Shown in pieces: positions 51,701 through 55,855 of a stretch of DNA of 64,000 nt. The translations under genes were made by a program, and so were the position numbers. Position 1 is the first letter of the stretch. Each line of letters starts with the position of its first letter. The stretch is from Cyrtodaria siliqua (Eukaryota; Mollusca; Bivalvia; Adapedonta; Hiatellidae): NCBI GenBank assembly GCA_037043455.1, contig JAWPHD010000008.1:434001-498000 (forward strand), read 5' to 3'. The notes below the pieces were generated by a model. It worked only from the letters and a program-made list of their open reading frames with translations, searched no databases and was not told the origin of the DNA.

Positions 51701-53115
51701 CTTCAATGTAGATTTTGTATACCATGTTTTTATTTTTTATTTTTTATATTTTCTCACATTTTTCTTTGATGTTCTCAACGTTGTACCAAATATTTAATGT
51801 TGAATAAAATTATTATTATTATATATTATTGTGTAGAGTTTTATGTGGAAATGCACTTGTCGTTAATCTTCGCTTTAAATTTCCTTTCGCACCTTTCTCC
51901 CTGTGAGATTGCTTTCCCAATTCGACATACTACTATGTGTTAACGTCCATCAGTAAATACCATTTCATTTCGCACCTTTCAGTCTACGTCTACAGTCATA
52001 TTGTGATTCATATGAATATTATGGTGTCGATATATACACTGAACAATATTTTTTGATTACTCTCTTTTGTATAAACTTCTTTAACTTGGTAGGAAAAAAC
52101 ACACAAAAGTTTCACCCATTTTTTGCAGATGTTCCGTCTATAATAAAATGAAATCTAAATTACCGCTCTTTTAATTGAATGTCTTTTGAAATTCATGTAA
52201 CTGTAATTGTGCGTTAACATTAAGTATTTCGTTCTTTTGCAAACGGATTTGTCATTACGTTGTCATCCCGCCTTAATTCCATTAAGCGATGGGAAAGCTT
52301 AAATTATAAGGATTTTATTGTAACAGATATTTCAACAATAAAACATGTTTAAAATCATTTTTACTGAAATAAATAGATAACCTATTTAAAACTACCTAAT
52401 TGTTTTAATTTTACAATATGTGAACGTTGTGTGCCGAAATTAAGGTTTTAATTCATACTCCAGCTAATCCCGTTTTGGCTTCTTTGAGAAGGGGTTGGAT
52501 GGGGTATGAAAATGTATACTCGGACCACGTAATGTAGTGGTAATTCTAGTAAAACTTGATGTCAAAATAATTCGAGTTCTTATATTTTAGAATTAGAAAA
52601 ATAGAAAGCTGCACTAATTCGAAGTACTTAACACAATCCTATATTCTCAGATTGTAAACGTGTTATAATTTGTTTCCTAGAAAACAGATCGACTTGAAAG
52701 CTTTAAAAAAAAAATTGCAATCAGAGCGATCTTACAGTTTAACCGTATCTTTTATCAAGCGTGAAATACACAAAGCAATGAGAATAGCAATGATATATTC
52801 TTAGGCGGGTACTTAGGAATGTTGACAATATATTTTTAACAATAGCCATTTCTTTCAGACTACCTTTGCGGTCATATTGAGTTTCGTTTTACGATGTATT
52901 TTAATGAACTTCTACAGATATTGTCTACCCATATCATGTTTATCTGTTCAACACAGGATATCATGCATGAAGAAAAAGACGAAGAAATTATTATTGAGCC
53001 CCCACAGAGCAATGCAACAAAAGACGGCAACGCTATGTTTGTTCCACAGCCTGTTGTCGCAGATGGTATCGCGATGGTGTCATTCAAACAGAAAGAAAAT
53101 GCCGAGTGTGTGTAG
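18362..53115 (+). CDS. SLC5A8-like: Complete 15-exon SLC5-family sodium-coupled solute transporter (SLC5A8/SLC5A6-like)
   Basis: Join exons 18362-18715, 20837-20905, 25751-25802, 26272-26339, 27091-27171, 31871-31944, 33150-33290, 34850-35071, 36018-36133, 38073-38143, 39904-39990, 40483-40655, 41729-41829, 44070-44194 and 52957-53115. The joined frame is 1893 nt and encodes 630 residues; vertebrate SMCT and SMVT proteins have about 610-640. Every intron is GT/AG and every phase fits. About 13 membrane segments are visible. Family hallmarks are FLMGGR (46-51), GGMKAVIWTDVFQ (182-194), YGVNQASVQRY (259-269), YPGLPGLFV (337-345) and the sodium-site stretch around STMSS (354-358). From family knowledge, such proteins sit in the plasma membrane and use the sodium gradient to import monocarboxylates, vitamins or iodide. 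The exact substrate and orthology within SLC5A5/6/8/12 cannot be settled from sequence. No frameshift or in-frame stop was found. Introns make up about 95 percent of the locus. Confidence 0.95.
19275..19398. repeat. Palindrome in intron 1
   Basis: Arms GGTCCATAT.. and ..ATATGGACC pair over about 55 bases. The centre CCGAAAGCGAAGCTGAGG is a variant of the shared core. TTGACGTCG follows about 70 bases later. A second small inverted pair, ACCAAACATTATT/AATAATGTTTGGT, abuts the left side. Confidence 0.65.
19750..20004. repeat. Four 55-base repeats between TTAA-flanked inverted ends
   Basis: Units starting GTGCCTCTTTGTGACATTGG lie at 19767, 19822, 19877 and 19932 and are almost identical. The array is enclosed by TTAACTGGGGTAGGTG and CACCTACCCCAGTTAA. 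The minus-strand open frames are shadows of the array. Confidence 0.75.
20837..20905 (+). CDS. SLC5-like transporter, exon 2 (residues 119-141)
   Basis: The exon follows acceptor ttttgcag and ends at donor gtttgt (phase 0). It encodes YLECRFQSKAAKLTG and the start of the next helix. It matches the family's YLELRF motif, which follows directly on ..TSSFE from exon 1. Confidence 0.9.
21040..21430 (+). repeat. Dispersed repeat, copy 2, intron 2
   Basis: Single, unduplicated copy of the 10465-10912 sequence in the opposite direction, starting 135 bases after exon 2. Confidence 0.5.
21430..21930 (+). repeat. Two direct copies of a ~90-base block in intron 2
   Basis: TTTTTAGTGCTACCACAAT..GTTACTCTA..GTGTCAA occurs at about 21470-21560 and 21820-21905. 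No coding is visible between them. Confidence 0.45.
22287..22578 (-). mobile_element. MITE family 1 copy, decayed
   Basis: The left end AGGGACACACGACAATCTTG follows a mutated target (TTCA). The right end keeps ATTGCCGTGTGTC before decaying. Interior motifs run in the opposite direction to the copy at 35643. Confidence 0.6.
22839..22981. repeat. Palindrome in intron 2
   Basis: Arms AGTTATTGGGTTTGTTACTG and CAGTAACAAACCCAATAACT are perfect for 20 bases and continue imperfectly to the centre GCGAGGCAATGGCCGAG. CAACGTCATTGAC lies about 65 bases on. Confidence 0.75.
23590..23725 (+). repeat. 25-base minisatellite in intron 2
   Basis: About five units of TACAACATTAGTGTACAGCT plus GCATG, each containing the self-complementary TGTACA/ACAGCTGT-type core. 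Confidence 0.7.
23796..24060 (+). mobile_element. MITE family 1 copy, right end lost
   Basis: TTAA and AGGGACACATGGCAATCTTG mark the left end. A (GT)n tract near 23839 has expanded inside. The interior TTTAAATATATTATTG is shared with the other copies, but the right terminus is absent. Confidence 0.6.
24061..24969. other. Intron 2, plain AT-rich part
   Basis: No repeat family or coding signal recognised between the MITE and the SINE-like end. Confidence 0.4.
24970..25085 (+). mobile_element. SINE-like 3' end, family F, in intron 2
   Basis: GGGTCGACGTGCCGTAAAAC and ACCATTCATCC are followed by (ATTC)n. No tRNA-like head is recognisable upstream. Confidence 0.45.
25178..25445 (-). mobile_element. 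MITE family 3 copy in intron 2
   Basis: Reverse-orientation copy with ends CATTACGTAGTC and GGTCACGTAATG. It shares the GAAGCGAAAACGGGGTTGG and AAGCTTTCCCATCGCTTAA blocks with the other two copies. Confidence 0.75.
25751..25802 (+). CDS. SLC5-like transporter, exon 3 (residues 142-158)
   Basis: The acceptor is tccgtttcag and the donor gtaaat, phase 1. It encodes ILFMGIASYAPSTALEA, the helix-end motif seen as ..IYAPALAL.. in vertebrate relatives. Confidence 0.9.
26272..26339 (+). CDS. SLC5-like transporter, exon 4 (residues 159-181)
   Basis: The acceptor is ttattctgcag. The first two bases complete a Val codon with the last base of exon 3. It encodes VTGFPTWATIITVGCVSTL and TFL, the next helix, and ends at donor gtgaga (phase 0). 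Confidence 0.9.
26455..26765 (+). repeat. Degenerate minisatellite in intron 4
   Basis: Drifting copies of AAAGCTGTAGTTGGGTT plus TATATTCAG fill most of intron 4, spacing roughly 25-35 bases. Confidence 0.55.
27091..27171 (+). CDS. SLC5-like transporter, exon 5 (residues 182-208)
   Basis: The acceptor is acgtttag and the donor gtaagt (phase 0). It encodes GGMKAVIWTDVFQ, the most diagnostic SLC5 motif here, followed by a hydrophobic helix to ..AIVIQ. Confidence 0.93.
27640..27780 (+). repeat. Intron 5 duplication and ACGTC cluster
   Basis: AACTCAGAACACAATAATAA and CTAACGTTGC are tandemly duplicated (about 27650 and 27682). Then TGACGTC-type sites follow at about 27725-27762, just before the 27830 palindrome. 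Confidence 0.5.
27830..27981. repeat. Palindrome in intron 5
   Basis: Arms ATTTAACTGCTGGGATC and GATCCCAGCAGTTAAAT are perfect, with further pairing to the centre ACTCGCGTACGCTCGTTCG. TGACGTCA-type sites lie 50-120 bases upstream. A tRNA-Ser-like SINE begins directly after it. Confidence 0.7.
27985..28246 (+). mobile_element. tRNA-Ser-like SINE, family B, in intron 5
   Basis: A-box GTGGCCGAATGGTTAACG, long variable-arm-like segment and B-box GGGTTCGAATCCC resemble a type II tRNA. The conserved body GTCGATTCTTACGGATGGCG follows, then GACGTAAAACACCATAC and an (AAACA)n tail. Confidence 0.7.
28845..29022 (+). repeat. Dispersed palindrome-bearing repeat, copy 2, intron 5
   Basis: Collinear with 9480-9700: AAAAGTCACGCGCGC, GCAAAACGTTAGTAGCTGG, AACACTTATACCTCGGG and GAAAGATTC. 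The left arm of the palindrome is largely lost. Confidence 0.55.
29500..29632 (+). repeat. Three-copy tandem repeat in intron 5
   Basis: TATAGAAGAATCAATTCTAT, then ATATGTAAGCCAATTCA, at 29501, 29547 and 29585. Spacing is 46 and 38 bases. Confidence 0.65.
29640..29929 (+). mobile_element. LINE C-terminal zinc-finger fragment in intron 5
   Basis: The plus strand reads RICQICNTKDIEDEFHLTL, then ICPAYNTVRSKYIKRYY and ends in a stop near 29929. C-x2-C..IEDEFH..C is the terminal finger of bivalve-type LINE ORF2 proteins. Upstream parts are absent. Confidence 0.65.
30399..30717 (+). mobile_element. MITE family 1 copy in intron 5
   Basis: Both TTAA targets and both termini are present (left AGGGACACTTGGCAATTTC; right ..GTGTGTCCCT). 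The interior carries TTTAAATATATTATTGGTGC as in other copies. Confidence 0.75.
30789..31437. mobile_element. hAT-like non-autonomous element in intron 5
   Basis: The 13-base inverted termini CAGGCCTGCCAAA and TTTGGCAGGCCTG are flanked by the direct repeat TTAGAG on both sides. Termini beginning CAG are typical of hAT elements, although their target duplication is normally 8 bases and only 6 match here. No transposase is encoded in the 649 bases. Confidence 0.65.
31575..31850 (+). repeat. TTATTATTAGTACTGCA minisatellite just before exon 6
   Basis: About 15 units alternate between a longer form (TTATTTATTATTAGTACTGC plus A) and a shorter form lacking about four bases. It ends about 20 bases before the exon 6 acceptor. 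Confidence 0.7.
31871..31944 (+). CDS. SLC5-like transporter, exon 6 (residues 209-232 and part of 233)
   Basis: The acceptor is catctgcag, directly after a TTATTATTAGTACTGCA-type minisatellite. The donor gtaagt overlaps an in-frame TAA, so the exon must end at 31944 in phase 2. It encodes GAIKVGGLGEVWKIN and then GRIDFW, the extracellular loop that ends in RxxFW in relatives. Confidence 0.88.
31960..32045. repeat. ATATCGGTAT repeat just after exon 6
   Basis: Irregular copies of TATATCGGTATATCG follow exon 6 by about 15 bases. The motif is self-complementary in part. Confidence 0.55.
32300..32560 (+). mobile_element. SINE family C, 5'-truncated copy in intron 6
   Basis: Shares AGCAAGACACTTTCCCTTAG, GGGGACGTAAACCG and GATGAGCCGTTAAACATCAT with the copy at 37612. 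The tRNA-like head is missing. Confidence 0.6.
32561..33149. other. Intron 6 remainder
   Basis: AT-rich, with no recognised feature beyond a pyrimidine tract before exon 7. Confidence 0.4.
33150..33290 (+). CDS. SLC5-like transporter, exon 7 (residues 233-279 and part of 280)
   Basis: The acceptor is ttctgtag and the donor gtaggt, phase 2. It encodes EVTPDPTVRHSVWS, a helix, and YGVNQASVQRY (259-269), a near-invariant SLC5 signature. Confidence 0.93.
33291..34498. other. Intron 7, first part
   Basis: The open frames at 33354-33909 are AT-rich without a domain. A C-rich run lies at about 34229-34252. The exon-8-derived array follows. Confidence 0.4.
34499..34849 (+). repeat. Array of four decayed exon-8 starts, ~93-base period
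   Basis: The marker ATTCCATCGACAG recurs at about 34511, 34603, 34696 and 34788. Its counterpart in the real exon is ATTCTAATGACAA at 34881, giving steps of 92-93 bases. The second unit still reads NIAGVFIPSTVTSLGAYLL against NIAGVIILMTITSLAGIVM in exon 8. The upstream copies have lost the acceptor AG. Confidence 0.8.
34850..35071 (+). CDS. SLC5-like transporter, exon 8 (residues 280-353 and part of 354)
   Basis: The acceptor is ttgtttcag and the donor gtatgc, phase 2. This is the longest internal exon. It encodes a helix (280-305), the loop GCDPLTNNEVANSNQLIP and the segment YPGLPGLFVSCLFSGAL leading into the sodium site. Four decayed copies of the exon's first codons lie immediately upstream (34499-34849). 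Confidence 0.93.
35643..35974 (+). mobile_element. MITE family 1 copy, 43 bases before exon 9
   Basis: TTAA both sides; left AGGGACACACGACAATCTTG, right AAGATTGCCGTGTGTCCCT. The 36134-base donor side is unaffected. The element ends 43 bases before exon 9, so the polypyrimidine and branch region of intron 8 is squeezed into that space or lies within the MITE. Confidence 0.8.
36018..36133 (+). CDS. SLC5-like transporter, exon 9 (residues 354-392 and part of 393)
   Basis: The acceptor is acaccacag and the donor gtatgt, phase 1. It encodes STMSSCLNALSAVTYEDMLK and then ..ESTKTWITKIL. This corresponds to the family's STxSSxxNALAAVTxEDxxxP block, with Cys at 359 where many relatives have Ser. The exon starts 43 bases after the end of a TTAA-flanked MITE. 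Confidence 0.9.
36595..36762. repeat. Palindrome in intron 9
   Basis: Inner arms ATCTCCAAAGAATGATACAC and GTGTATCATTCTTTGGAGAT are perfect for 20 bases or more. Outer parts ACCGCAACCTA.. and ..TAGGTTGTCGGT also pair. The loop lacks the CGAGGC core. TTGACGTCG follows at about 36780. Confidence 0.7.
36815..37195 (+). repeat. Mosaic minisatellite of 20- and 14-base units in intron 9
   Basis: Units TACAATATCACGACGGTGTC and TACAATATCACGAC are mixed. All three plus-strand frames stay open for about 100 codons, purely because the units lack stops. Confidence 0.7.
37196..37431 (-). mobile_element. SINE family A, minus-strand copy in intron 9
   Basis: The minus strand reads ATGGGCTAATGGTAGAGC with B-box GGGTTCAATCCC, the same body and the same GAGCTCACC end as the copy at 17347. 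Its 3' end abuts the 36815-37195 minisatellite. Confidence 0.65.
37612..37925 (+). mobile_element. tRNA-derived SINE, family C, in intron 9
   Basis: A-box TGGCACAGTGAT and B-box GGGTTCAACCCT, then a body with GGCAAGACACTTTCTCTTAA. It ends GATGAGCCGTTAAACAACAT followed by TCATCACAATTCAA. Confidence 0.6.
38073..38143 (+). CDS. SLC5-like transporter, exon 10 (residues 393-416)
   Basis: The acceptor is ataattccag and the donor gtgtgt (phase 0). It encodes VVYGAAGVGFAFAVQNLGG and TVLQ, which aligns without gaps to the family's SVVYGALCIG..LLQ helix. Confidence 0.9.
38270..38306 (+). repeat. (GAAT)n microsatellite in intron 10
   Basis: Seven to eight ATGA/GAAT units starting about 125 bases after exon 10. 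Confidence 0.7.
38307..39903. other. Intron 10, mostly plain
   Basis: Contains the dispersed block 38400-38560 (shared with 7140-7260) and a G-rich patch at 39108-39128. No other recognised feature. Confidence 0.4.
39904..39990 (+). CDS. SLC5-like transporter, exon 11 (residues 417-445)
   Basis: The acceptor is acttcag and the donor gtaagt, phase 0 at both ends. It encodes ASQSFTGAASGPLLGIF and then LGALFPWANWI, matching the conserved GPLxGLFxLGxxxPxAN helix. Confidence 0.92.
40271..40345 (+). repeat. Decayed copy of the exon 12 start in intron 11
   Basis: TTTACTTTCAG followed by GGATGTGTTGTT, then CGTGCTTACAGCTTGCATCC, mirrors the real exon 12 (..TTTTAG, GGATGTGTTGTT.., GGTGCTTACAACTTGCCC) 198 bases later. 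Its reading frame is not conserved. Confidence 0.6.
40483..40655 (+). CDS. SLC5-like transporter, exon 12 (residues 446-502 and part of 503)
   Basis: The acceptor is ttcctttttag and the donor gtaagt, phase 2. It encodes a helix (446-466) and a long loop, extracellular in family topology. The loop carries three N-glycosylation sequons, N480-C-T, N485-S-T and N490-T-T, and a Thr-rich run. A decayed copy of its acceptor and first codons lies about 198 bases upstream. Confidence 0.9.
41068..41089 (+). repeat. Run of 22 G in intron 12
   Basis: An unbroken G run with further G-rich sequence on both sides. It lies between exons 12 and 13. Its true length may be misassembled. Confidence 0.7.
41386..41728 (+). 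repeat. Array of broken exon-13 starts, ~105-base period
   Basis: CACCGTGTCATAT-type markers stand at about 41386 (weak), 41491, 41597 and 41701, then in the real exon at 41750. The copy at 41575 keeps acceptor ATTTCCAG and codes SAMEKLYTVSYLWYPSM before diverging. The copy at 41681 is cut short. Confidence 0.8.
41729..41829 (+). CDS. SLC5-like transporter, exon 13 (residues 503-536 and part of 537)
   Basis: The acceptor is attgacag and the donor gtaaaa, phase 1. It encodes SAVEKLYTVSYLWYPSIG and the last membrane helix to ..SFITG. It matches the family's YxLSYxYxSxxGT..STG region. Three to four broken copies of its first half lie directly upstream. Confidence 0.92.
42048..42255 (-). mobile_element. 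Two SINE-like 3' ends, family F, in intron 13
   Basis: Two minus-strand copies of the family F end (about 42048-42185 and 42190-42255), each headed on the plus strand by a (GAAT)n tract then GGTGTTTTACGGCACGTCGA. The second appears to be a truncated copy beside the first. Confidence 0.5.
42256..43000. other. Intron 13, first part
   Basis: A C-rich stretch at 42256-42290, then ordinary sequence. The minus-strand open frame 42321-42662 has no recognised domain. Confidence 0.4.
43239..44069 (+). repeat. 59-base array repeating the exon-14 acceptor
   Basis: Fourteen units of ACCAGGTCCGATGTGTCCGG plus a TATTTAATATAAACATGCTC-type tail lead without a break into exon 14. Unit borders are at about 43239, 43296, 43355 and so on every 59 bases to 44004. 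Two weaker relatives lie at about 43006 and 43190. Confidence 0.9.
44070..44194 (+). CDS. SLC5-like transporter, exon 14 (residues 537-578)
   Basis: The acceptor gcgtaccag is the last member of a 59-base array that repeats this splice site. The donor is gtacgt, phase 0. It encodes GPMRPEDIDPKYLIPLFDR and the Cys- and Lys/Arg-rich stretch LLCCLPEKLRRKCRYG, the first part of the cytoplasmic tail. DPKY is shared with SLC5A8-type tails. Confidence 0.9.
44238..44455 (+). mobile_element. tRNA-derived SINE, family D, in intron 14
   Basis: A GGACTCCAGATC loop like tRNA-Trp(CCA) and B-box GGGTTCGATCCTC begin 45 bases after exon 14. The body AGTACTGGTTCAATCCAGGA is shared with the copy at 60845. Acceptor pairing is absent. 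Confidence 0.55.
45045..45330 (-). mobile_element. SINE family B, minus-strand copy in intron 14
   Basis: The minus strand has GTCGATTCTTACGGATGG, the CCCAGGAAAAGTGGGTGG block and the end GACGTAAAACGCCATAC plus an A-rich tail. The tRNA-like head is not clear. Confidence 0.6.
45775..45797 (+). repeat. (TAAG)n microsatellite
   Basis: About six tetranucleotide units; on the minus strand this is the (TTAC)n tail of the LINE at 45775-46225. Confidence 0.7.
45775..46225 (-). mobile_element. LINE 3' end with (TTAC)n tail in intron 14
   Basis: The minus strand reads IEDETHFLVKCPLYNNIRTV and then a C-terminal helix to ..RSVLYNS with stop at 46010. A 3' UTR follows and ends in a (TTAC)n tract at 45775. 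The tail sequence matches that at 62847-62950. Confidence 0.6.
46570..47410 (-). mobile_element. Second LINE C-terminal fragment in intron 14
   Basis: A 188-codon minus-strand frame contains GELGRYPLIITRYTRIVRYW, KFSLYDCKNGL, SLYRNVKDNFGY and SPHSLRIETARYARH. It continues in another frame with ..IEIEDDFHF.. and ..LLQASKKKELFNLSNFL. These are the post-RT region and terminal finger of a LINE. One shift near 46880 separates the two frames. Confidence 0.6.
48821..48828 (+). promoter_or_regulatory. CRE-type TGACGTCA before the 48909 reading frame
   Basis: A perfect TGACGTCA lies in CCGGAAATGACGTCATTGG, 88 bases before the ATG at 48909. An ETS-like CCGGAA abuts it. Confidence 0.35.
48909..49115 (+). 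CDS. Candidate first exon or fragment, P2X7-like acidic N-terminus
   Basis: The frame reads MSEEMFVIKRLHHVQPYDLE, then PEYMSEDENTSDSSTDDE and VVRGAGANGELVK. A short PY-x-EPEY motif followed by a Ser/Asp/Glu-rich run resembles the start of bivalve proteins with the P2X7 intracellular-type cysteine-rich domain. That domain itself is not found downstream, so the piece is incomplete. Possible donors lie at 49039 (gtgcaa) and 49056 (gtaaag); sequence after 49056 does not look coding. It lies inside the 3.56 kb element. The minus-strand frame 48826-49044 looks like its shadow. Confidence 0.35.
   Translation: MSEEMFVIKRLHHVQPYDLEPEYMSEDENTSDSSTDDEVVRGAGANGELVKTIVSCHSLRSVVHYTIH
50533..50808 (-). pseudogene. 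THAP-like zinc-finger fragment with an early stop
   Basis: The minus strand reads MPCVVAG, then TGA where a THAP finger would need its second Cys, then KSLHKEGQDNNLSFFRFPNR and a further open stretch to about 50533. The spacing of the first Cys, the mutated second Cys and SFFRFP is that of the start of a THAP DNA-binding domain; the usual W and C..H residues are not seen after it. THAP domains occur in P-type transposases and host factors. It runs toward the 48909 frame inside the same element. Confidence 0.35.
50891..50898 (-). promoter_or_regulatory. CRE-type TGACGTCA before the THAP-like frame
   Basis: A perfect TGACGTCA lies about 85 bases upstream of the minus-strand ATG at 50808. It mirrors the one before the 48909 frame. 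Confidence 0.3.
51198..52252 (+). repeat. Decayed short repeats in intron 14
   Basis: Blocks with CGTTAATTTTCACTTTG, TTCGCACNNTTC and CTACGTCTGCGGTCA or TACGTCTACAGTCAT recur at about 51540-51625, 51850-51910 and 51965-52020. Relatives lie at 47440-47575 and 52851-52895. This is the tract interrupted by the 3.56 kb element. Confidence 0.5.
52253..52534 (+). mobile_element. MITE family 3 copy in intron 14
   Basis: Ends CATTACGTTGTC and GACCACGTAATG. The interior is collinear with the copy at 1090. It lies about 420 bases before the last exon. Confidence 0.75.
52957..53115 (+). CDS. SLC5-like transporter, exon 15, C-terminus (residues 579-630, stop TAG)
   Basis: The acceptor is tcaacacag, phase 0. 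It encodes DIMHEEKDEEIIIEPP and a polar tail ending ..KENAECV. Its frame, acidic start and position fit the family's tail, but sequence similarity is low, as is usual there. The terminal E-C-V fits a class III PDZ ligand pattern (acidic-x-hydrophobic); that role is inferred. Intron 14 before it is 8.8 kb. Confidence 0.8.
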   Translation, partial: DIMHEEKDEEIIIEPPQSNATKDGNAMFVPQPVVADGIAMVSFKQKENAECV

Positions 53116-54163
53116 TACAACGAAAATGGGGGAATGCATGCCAAAGGCACTTCACTGAGTACTAAACAGTTTCAAATTTCGCAAGCAATACTCTTTTATG
53201 GATGCTATGGAAACCTTAAAGGGAGGTAATTTGATGATTTTTGATAATCAAAAGCTGCTACCTACACAATCGGTGTTGTGTTTTTCTGTGATTTTTTTCG
53301 AAAGCAACATATATAGAATATTGTCTTGGACAAATTGAGGTAATGTTTAGATGATATGTGTTTTTACCAAAAATGCACAGTTTAAGAAGAAGGGGGATAA
53401 CTCCCTTGTGTTCTCAACTTTTCAGAAAATATTTTGGACTATTGGTGATGGTCGATCTAATTATTATATATACATTGGACATCAGTTATAGAAGAGGGCC
53501 GTTTCTATTTTTGCTGTGTATGTATTTGTTAATGCAAACAATATTTGAAAAGGATCACGGTGTAAATGAAATACACACAATGACAAGCGTAACTGCGACA
53601 CATACTTGGACCATGTTGTTGACAGGAGGAGTGCTCATGAGGATAGTAGAGCGGTAGTTTCCAGTTATTTTTTTCTTTCTCCCATAGGTCTAAATGTAAA
53701 GTATACACCTTTAAAGGATACTCGGTAATACTGGGGTCTGTTTTACGACTTTTCGCTCATCAAAACCCATCACACGTCTGAGTGTCTTCTTTTCACCCGA
53801 CTCTCCAGTTCAAAAGCTGACGTTTAAAGGCTAGTTTTTTATTTATTTTTTTACCAACAACGTTACGTGAGTTTTGAGAAACAAAATGAAGAACTAATAT
53901 TTTATATTTAAAATTGATTTTTGATAATTATGTTTTCAATAACCTCAGTATATAATATAGATGACCGTTTCGCATTTGCTTTAAATGAGAATGCAACGTG
54001 AAACTTTTTAATAATTACAATGGCTGGCTAGAGTTATTTCCCTTTTAGAAATTCCTTAAATAACAGTAATTGCTTGCAGTGCTTCTATCGCTTTTAAATT
54101 AAATTTCATTTTTAAAAAATCTGAAAATATTATTGCGTTCATAATCACATTAAGCGAAACCCT
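53116..54163 (+). other. 3' flank and probable 3' UTR of the transporter
   Basis: No canonical AATAAA lies close after the stop codon. An ATTAAA is at 54098 and the first clear AATAAA is near 55015. The open frame at 53358-53657 shows no family similarity and looks like chance. The transcript end is not determined. Confidence 0.3.
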
Positions 54164-54405
54164 TTAAAGGAACACACAGCAATCTAGATTTTTTAAAAAC
54201 TCACGGTGTATGAAGCAAATTGTTTTTATATATTATTAATTGTTGTTAATATTGCACCAATAATAGATTTAAACTTATGGTAGAATAAGATGAAATCATG
54301 AAAAAATTTATTTAAATATTTGCAAGCAGGTTTAAGTCAAAATGATACTGGATAAATAAATCGAGACATTAATTCCTATGATTGAATTGCCATGTGTCCC
54401 TTTAA
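54164..54405 (-). mobile_element. MITE family 1 copy, 3' flank
   Basis: TTAA both sides, with termini AGGAACACACAGCAATCTAG and ..TTGCCATGTGTCCCT. The interior is in reverse orientation and about 75 bases shorter than the other complete copies. Confidence 0.7.
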
Positions 54406-55434
54406 GATGTTATTTATTCTTTACTCCGGGCAATATTAGTGTTCAACAGATCAGAGTTTACAGATGAATAAGAACAATTAAATACCATCATCCGGACAAC
54501 GTAAGCATCGCGTGGTGGAAATCTGAAATGACTTTGGATGTGAATACACATTTTCGTAAAGGGGATGTTATTGCTAGTGTTAAATATTTGTGCGATTGAT
54601 TTGACAAATCCTAATACATTGGACATATCAAAAAGTGAAATGAAAGTGTAAATAACATTTTTGAAATATGCATTGATTTTTCGTAATTTTTTACAAAGCC
54701 AACATCCATGTTTTGTGTTTTTGAAAAGGGTTAAGCAACCTCTAAGAAAAGCATCTGAGGAAATTGTATGTATGAGCAGGACGACAACTCAGATAACGCT
54801 ATTTTGAAGTATTTTCTCCTCAATGTAATTTTATCTCAGTTTTATAGAATTTTTATTTTATAAATGATAATTTACGAATCTTTAAAATTACTTATACAGA
54901 CACCATTGGTTACAATTTCCGGGGCACATTTTACTTTTGATATCAACACACTTAATCTGTATATGTAAGTAAATAGTGAATGCTATTTATCATGCAGATA
55001 TGCACTTTTCTGCCTAATAAAGGGGTGATCTAATAAATTTTGCTTTAATTAGGCACTGACCAATAAAGCAAATCAATGCGGAATTCCTCGGCGCTTATTG
55101 TATGTAACGTTATCTGACGTCATGCACGTAACGTTACCCGACGTCATAAAACAAACAAAAAACGTATAAGCGTAACATTCTGAGAAATAGGTAATAATAG
55201 TAATTAAAATGTGGAAAATCTACATGATAAATAGCTCGGTAGAGCCTCGCCATTCTTCGTTTTCTAAGCCTCGCCTAATAAATTGGATAGTAAAAGGCAC
55301 TGACATAATATTCTCTATTTATTCAGGATCATATGCTAGATTAGTATATACTGTGGAATTTGTTAACATTTGACAATAAATAAGTTGTTATCATCATTAT
55401 TATTATTACTTATTTATCCTCCCACTTATATAAA
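54406..55434. other. 3' flank with ACGTCA pair
   Basis: Two copies of TGACGTCA-like sites with AACGTTA flanks lie at 55105-55150, near GAGCCTCGCC (55236) and GCCTCGCC (55268). These resemble the palindrome-core and CRE pairing elsewhere, but no long arms were found. Confidence 0.4.
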
Positions 55435-55855
55435 AAGCCCCGTGTGGTTCCGGGTGCCCCGTTTGGTTACGGGGCAAAGAATAGGGCCACTGCAGATCCC
55501 ATTGGAGGAAAAGGCAGAAGGGTAGAACCCCCCAAATTTATGTTCATTTTATCATTTTTTGTTCATGCTCATTAAAGGTCTTCATCATGACCCCTGCATT
55601 GTTTCAGGTGCCATCTCGCTCATATCACTAGAGCAGTGGCAGAAAAACTATAACGTCGCTCCAGCGTAAATGGAGTGTCTACAATAGAATTTGCAGCAAG
55701 TCTGCAGTTCAGGGTGAGAAGGTTCTATGCCCGTTCTCCATATATTATCTCGATGTACATGGAGGATGAGCCTGTCTTATTCATTCTTTTTAGGCGCCAT
55801 ATAACCTTTCATGTGTTGGTGCGCCTTAAACCCCAATTCAATTCAATTATATAAA
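55435..55855 (+). mobile_element. SINE-like dispersed repeat
   Basis: The block runs from GCCCCGTGTGGTTCC to a 3' end TGCGCCTTAAACCCCAATTC plus an (AATTC)n-like tail. The 3' end resembles the CCGTTAAACAACATTCA ends of families C and F. No clear A/B boxes. Confidence 0.35.

Noticed and set aside
53358..53657. 99-codon open frame after the transporter
   Set aside because: No domain similarity, AT-rich codons and no splice context. It lies in the probable 3' UTR.
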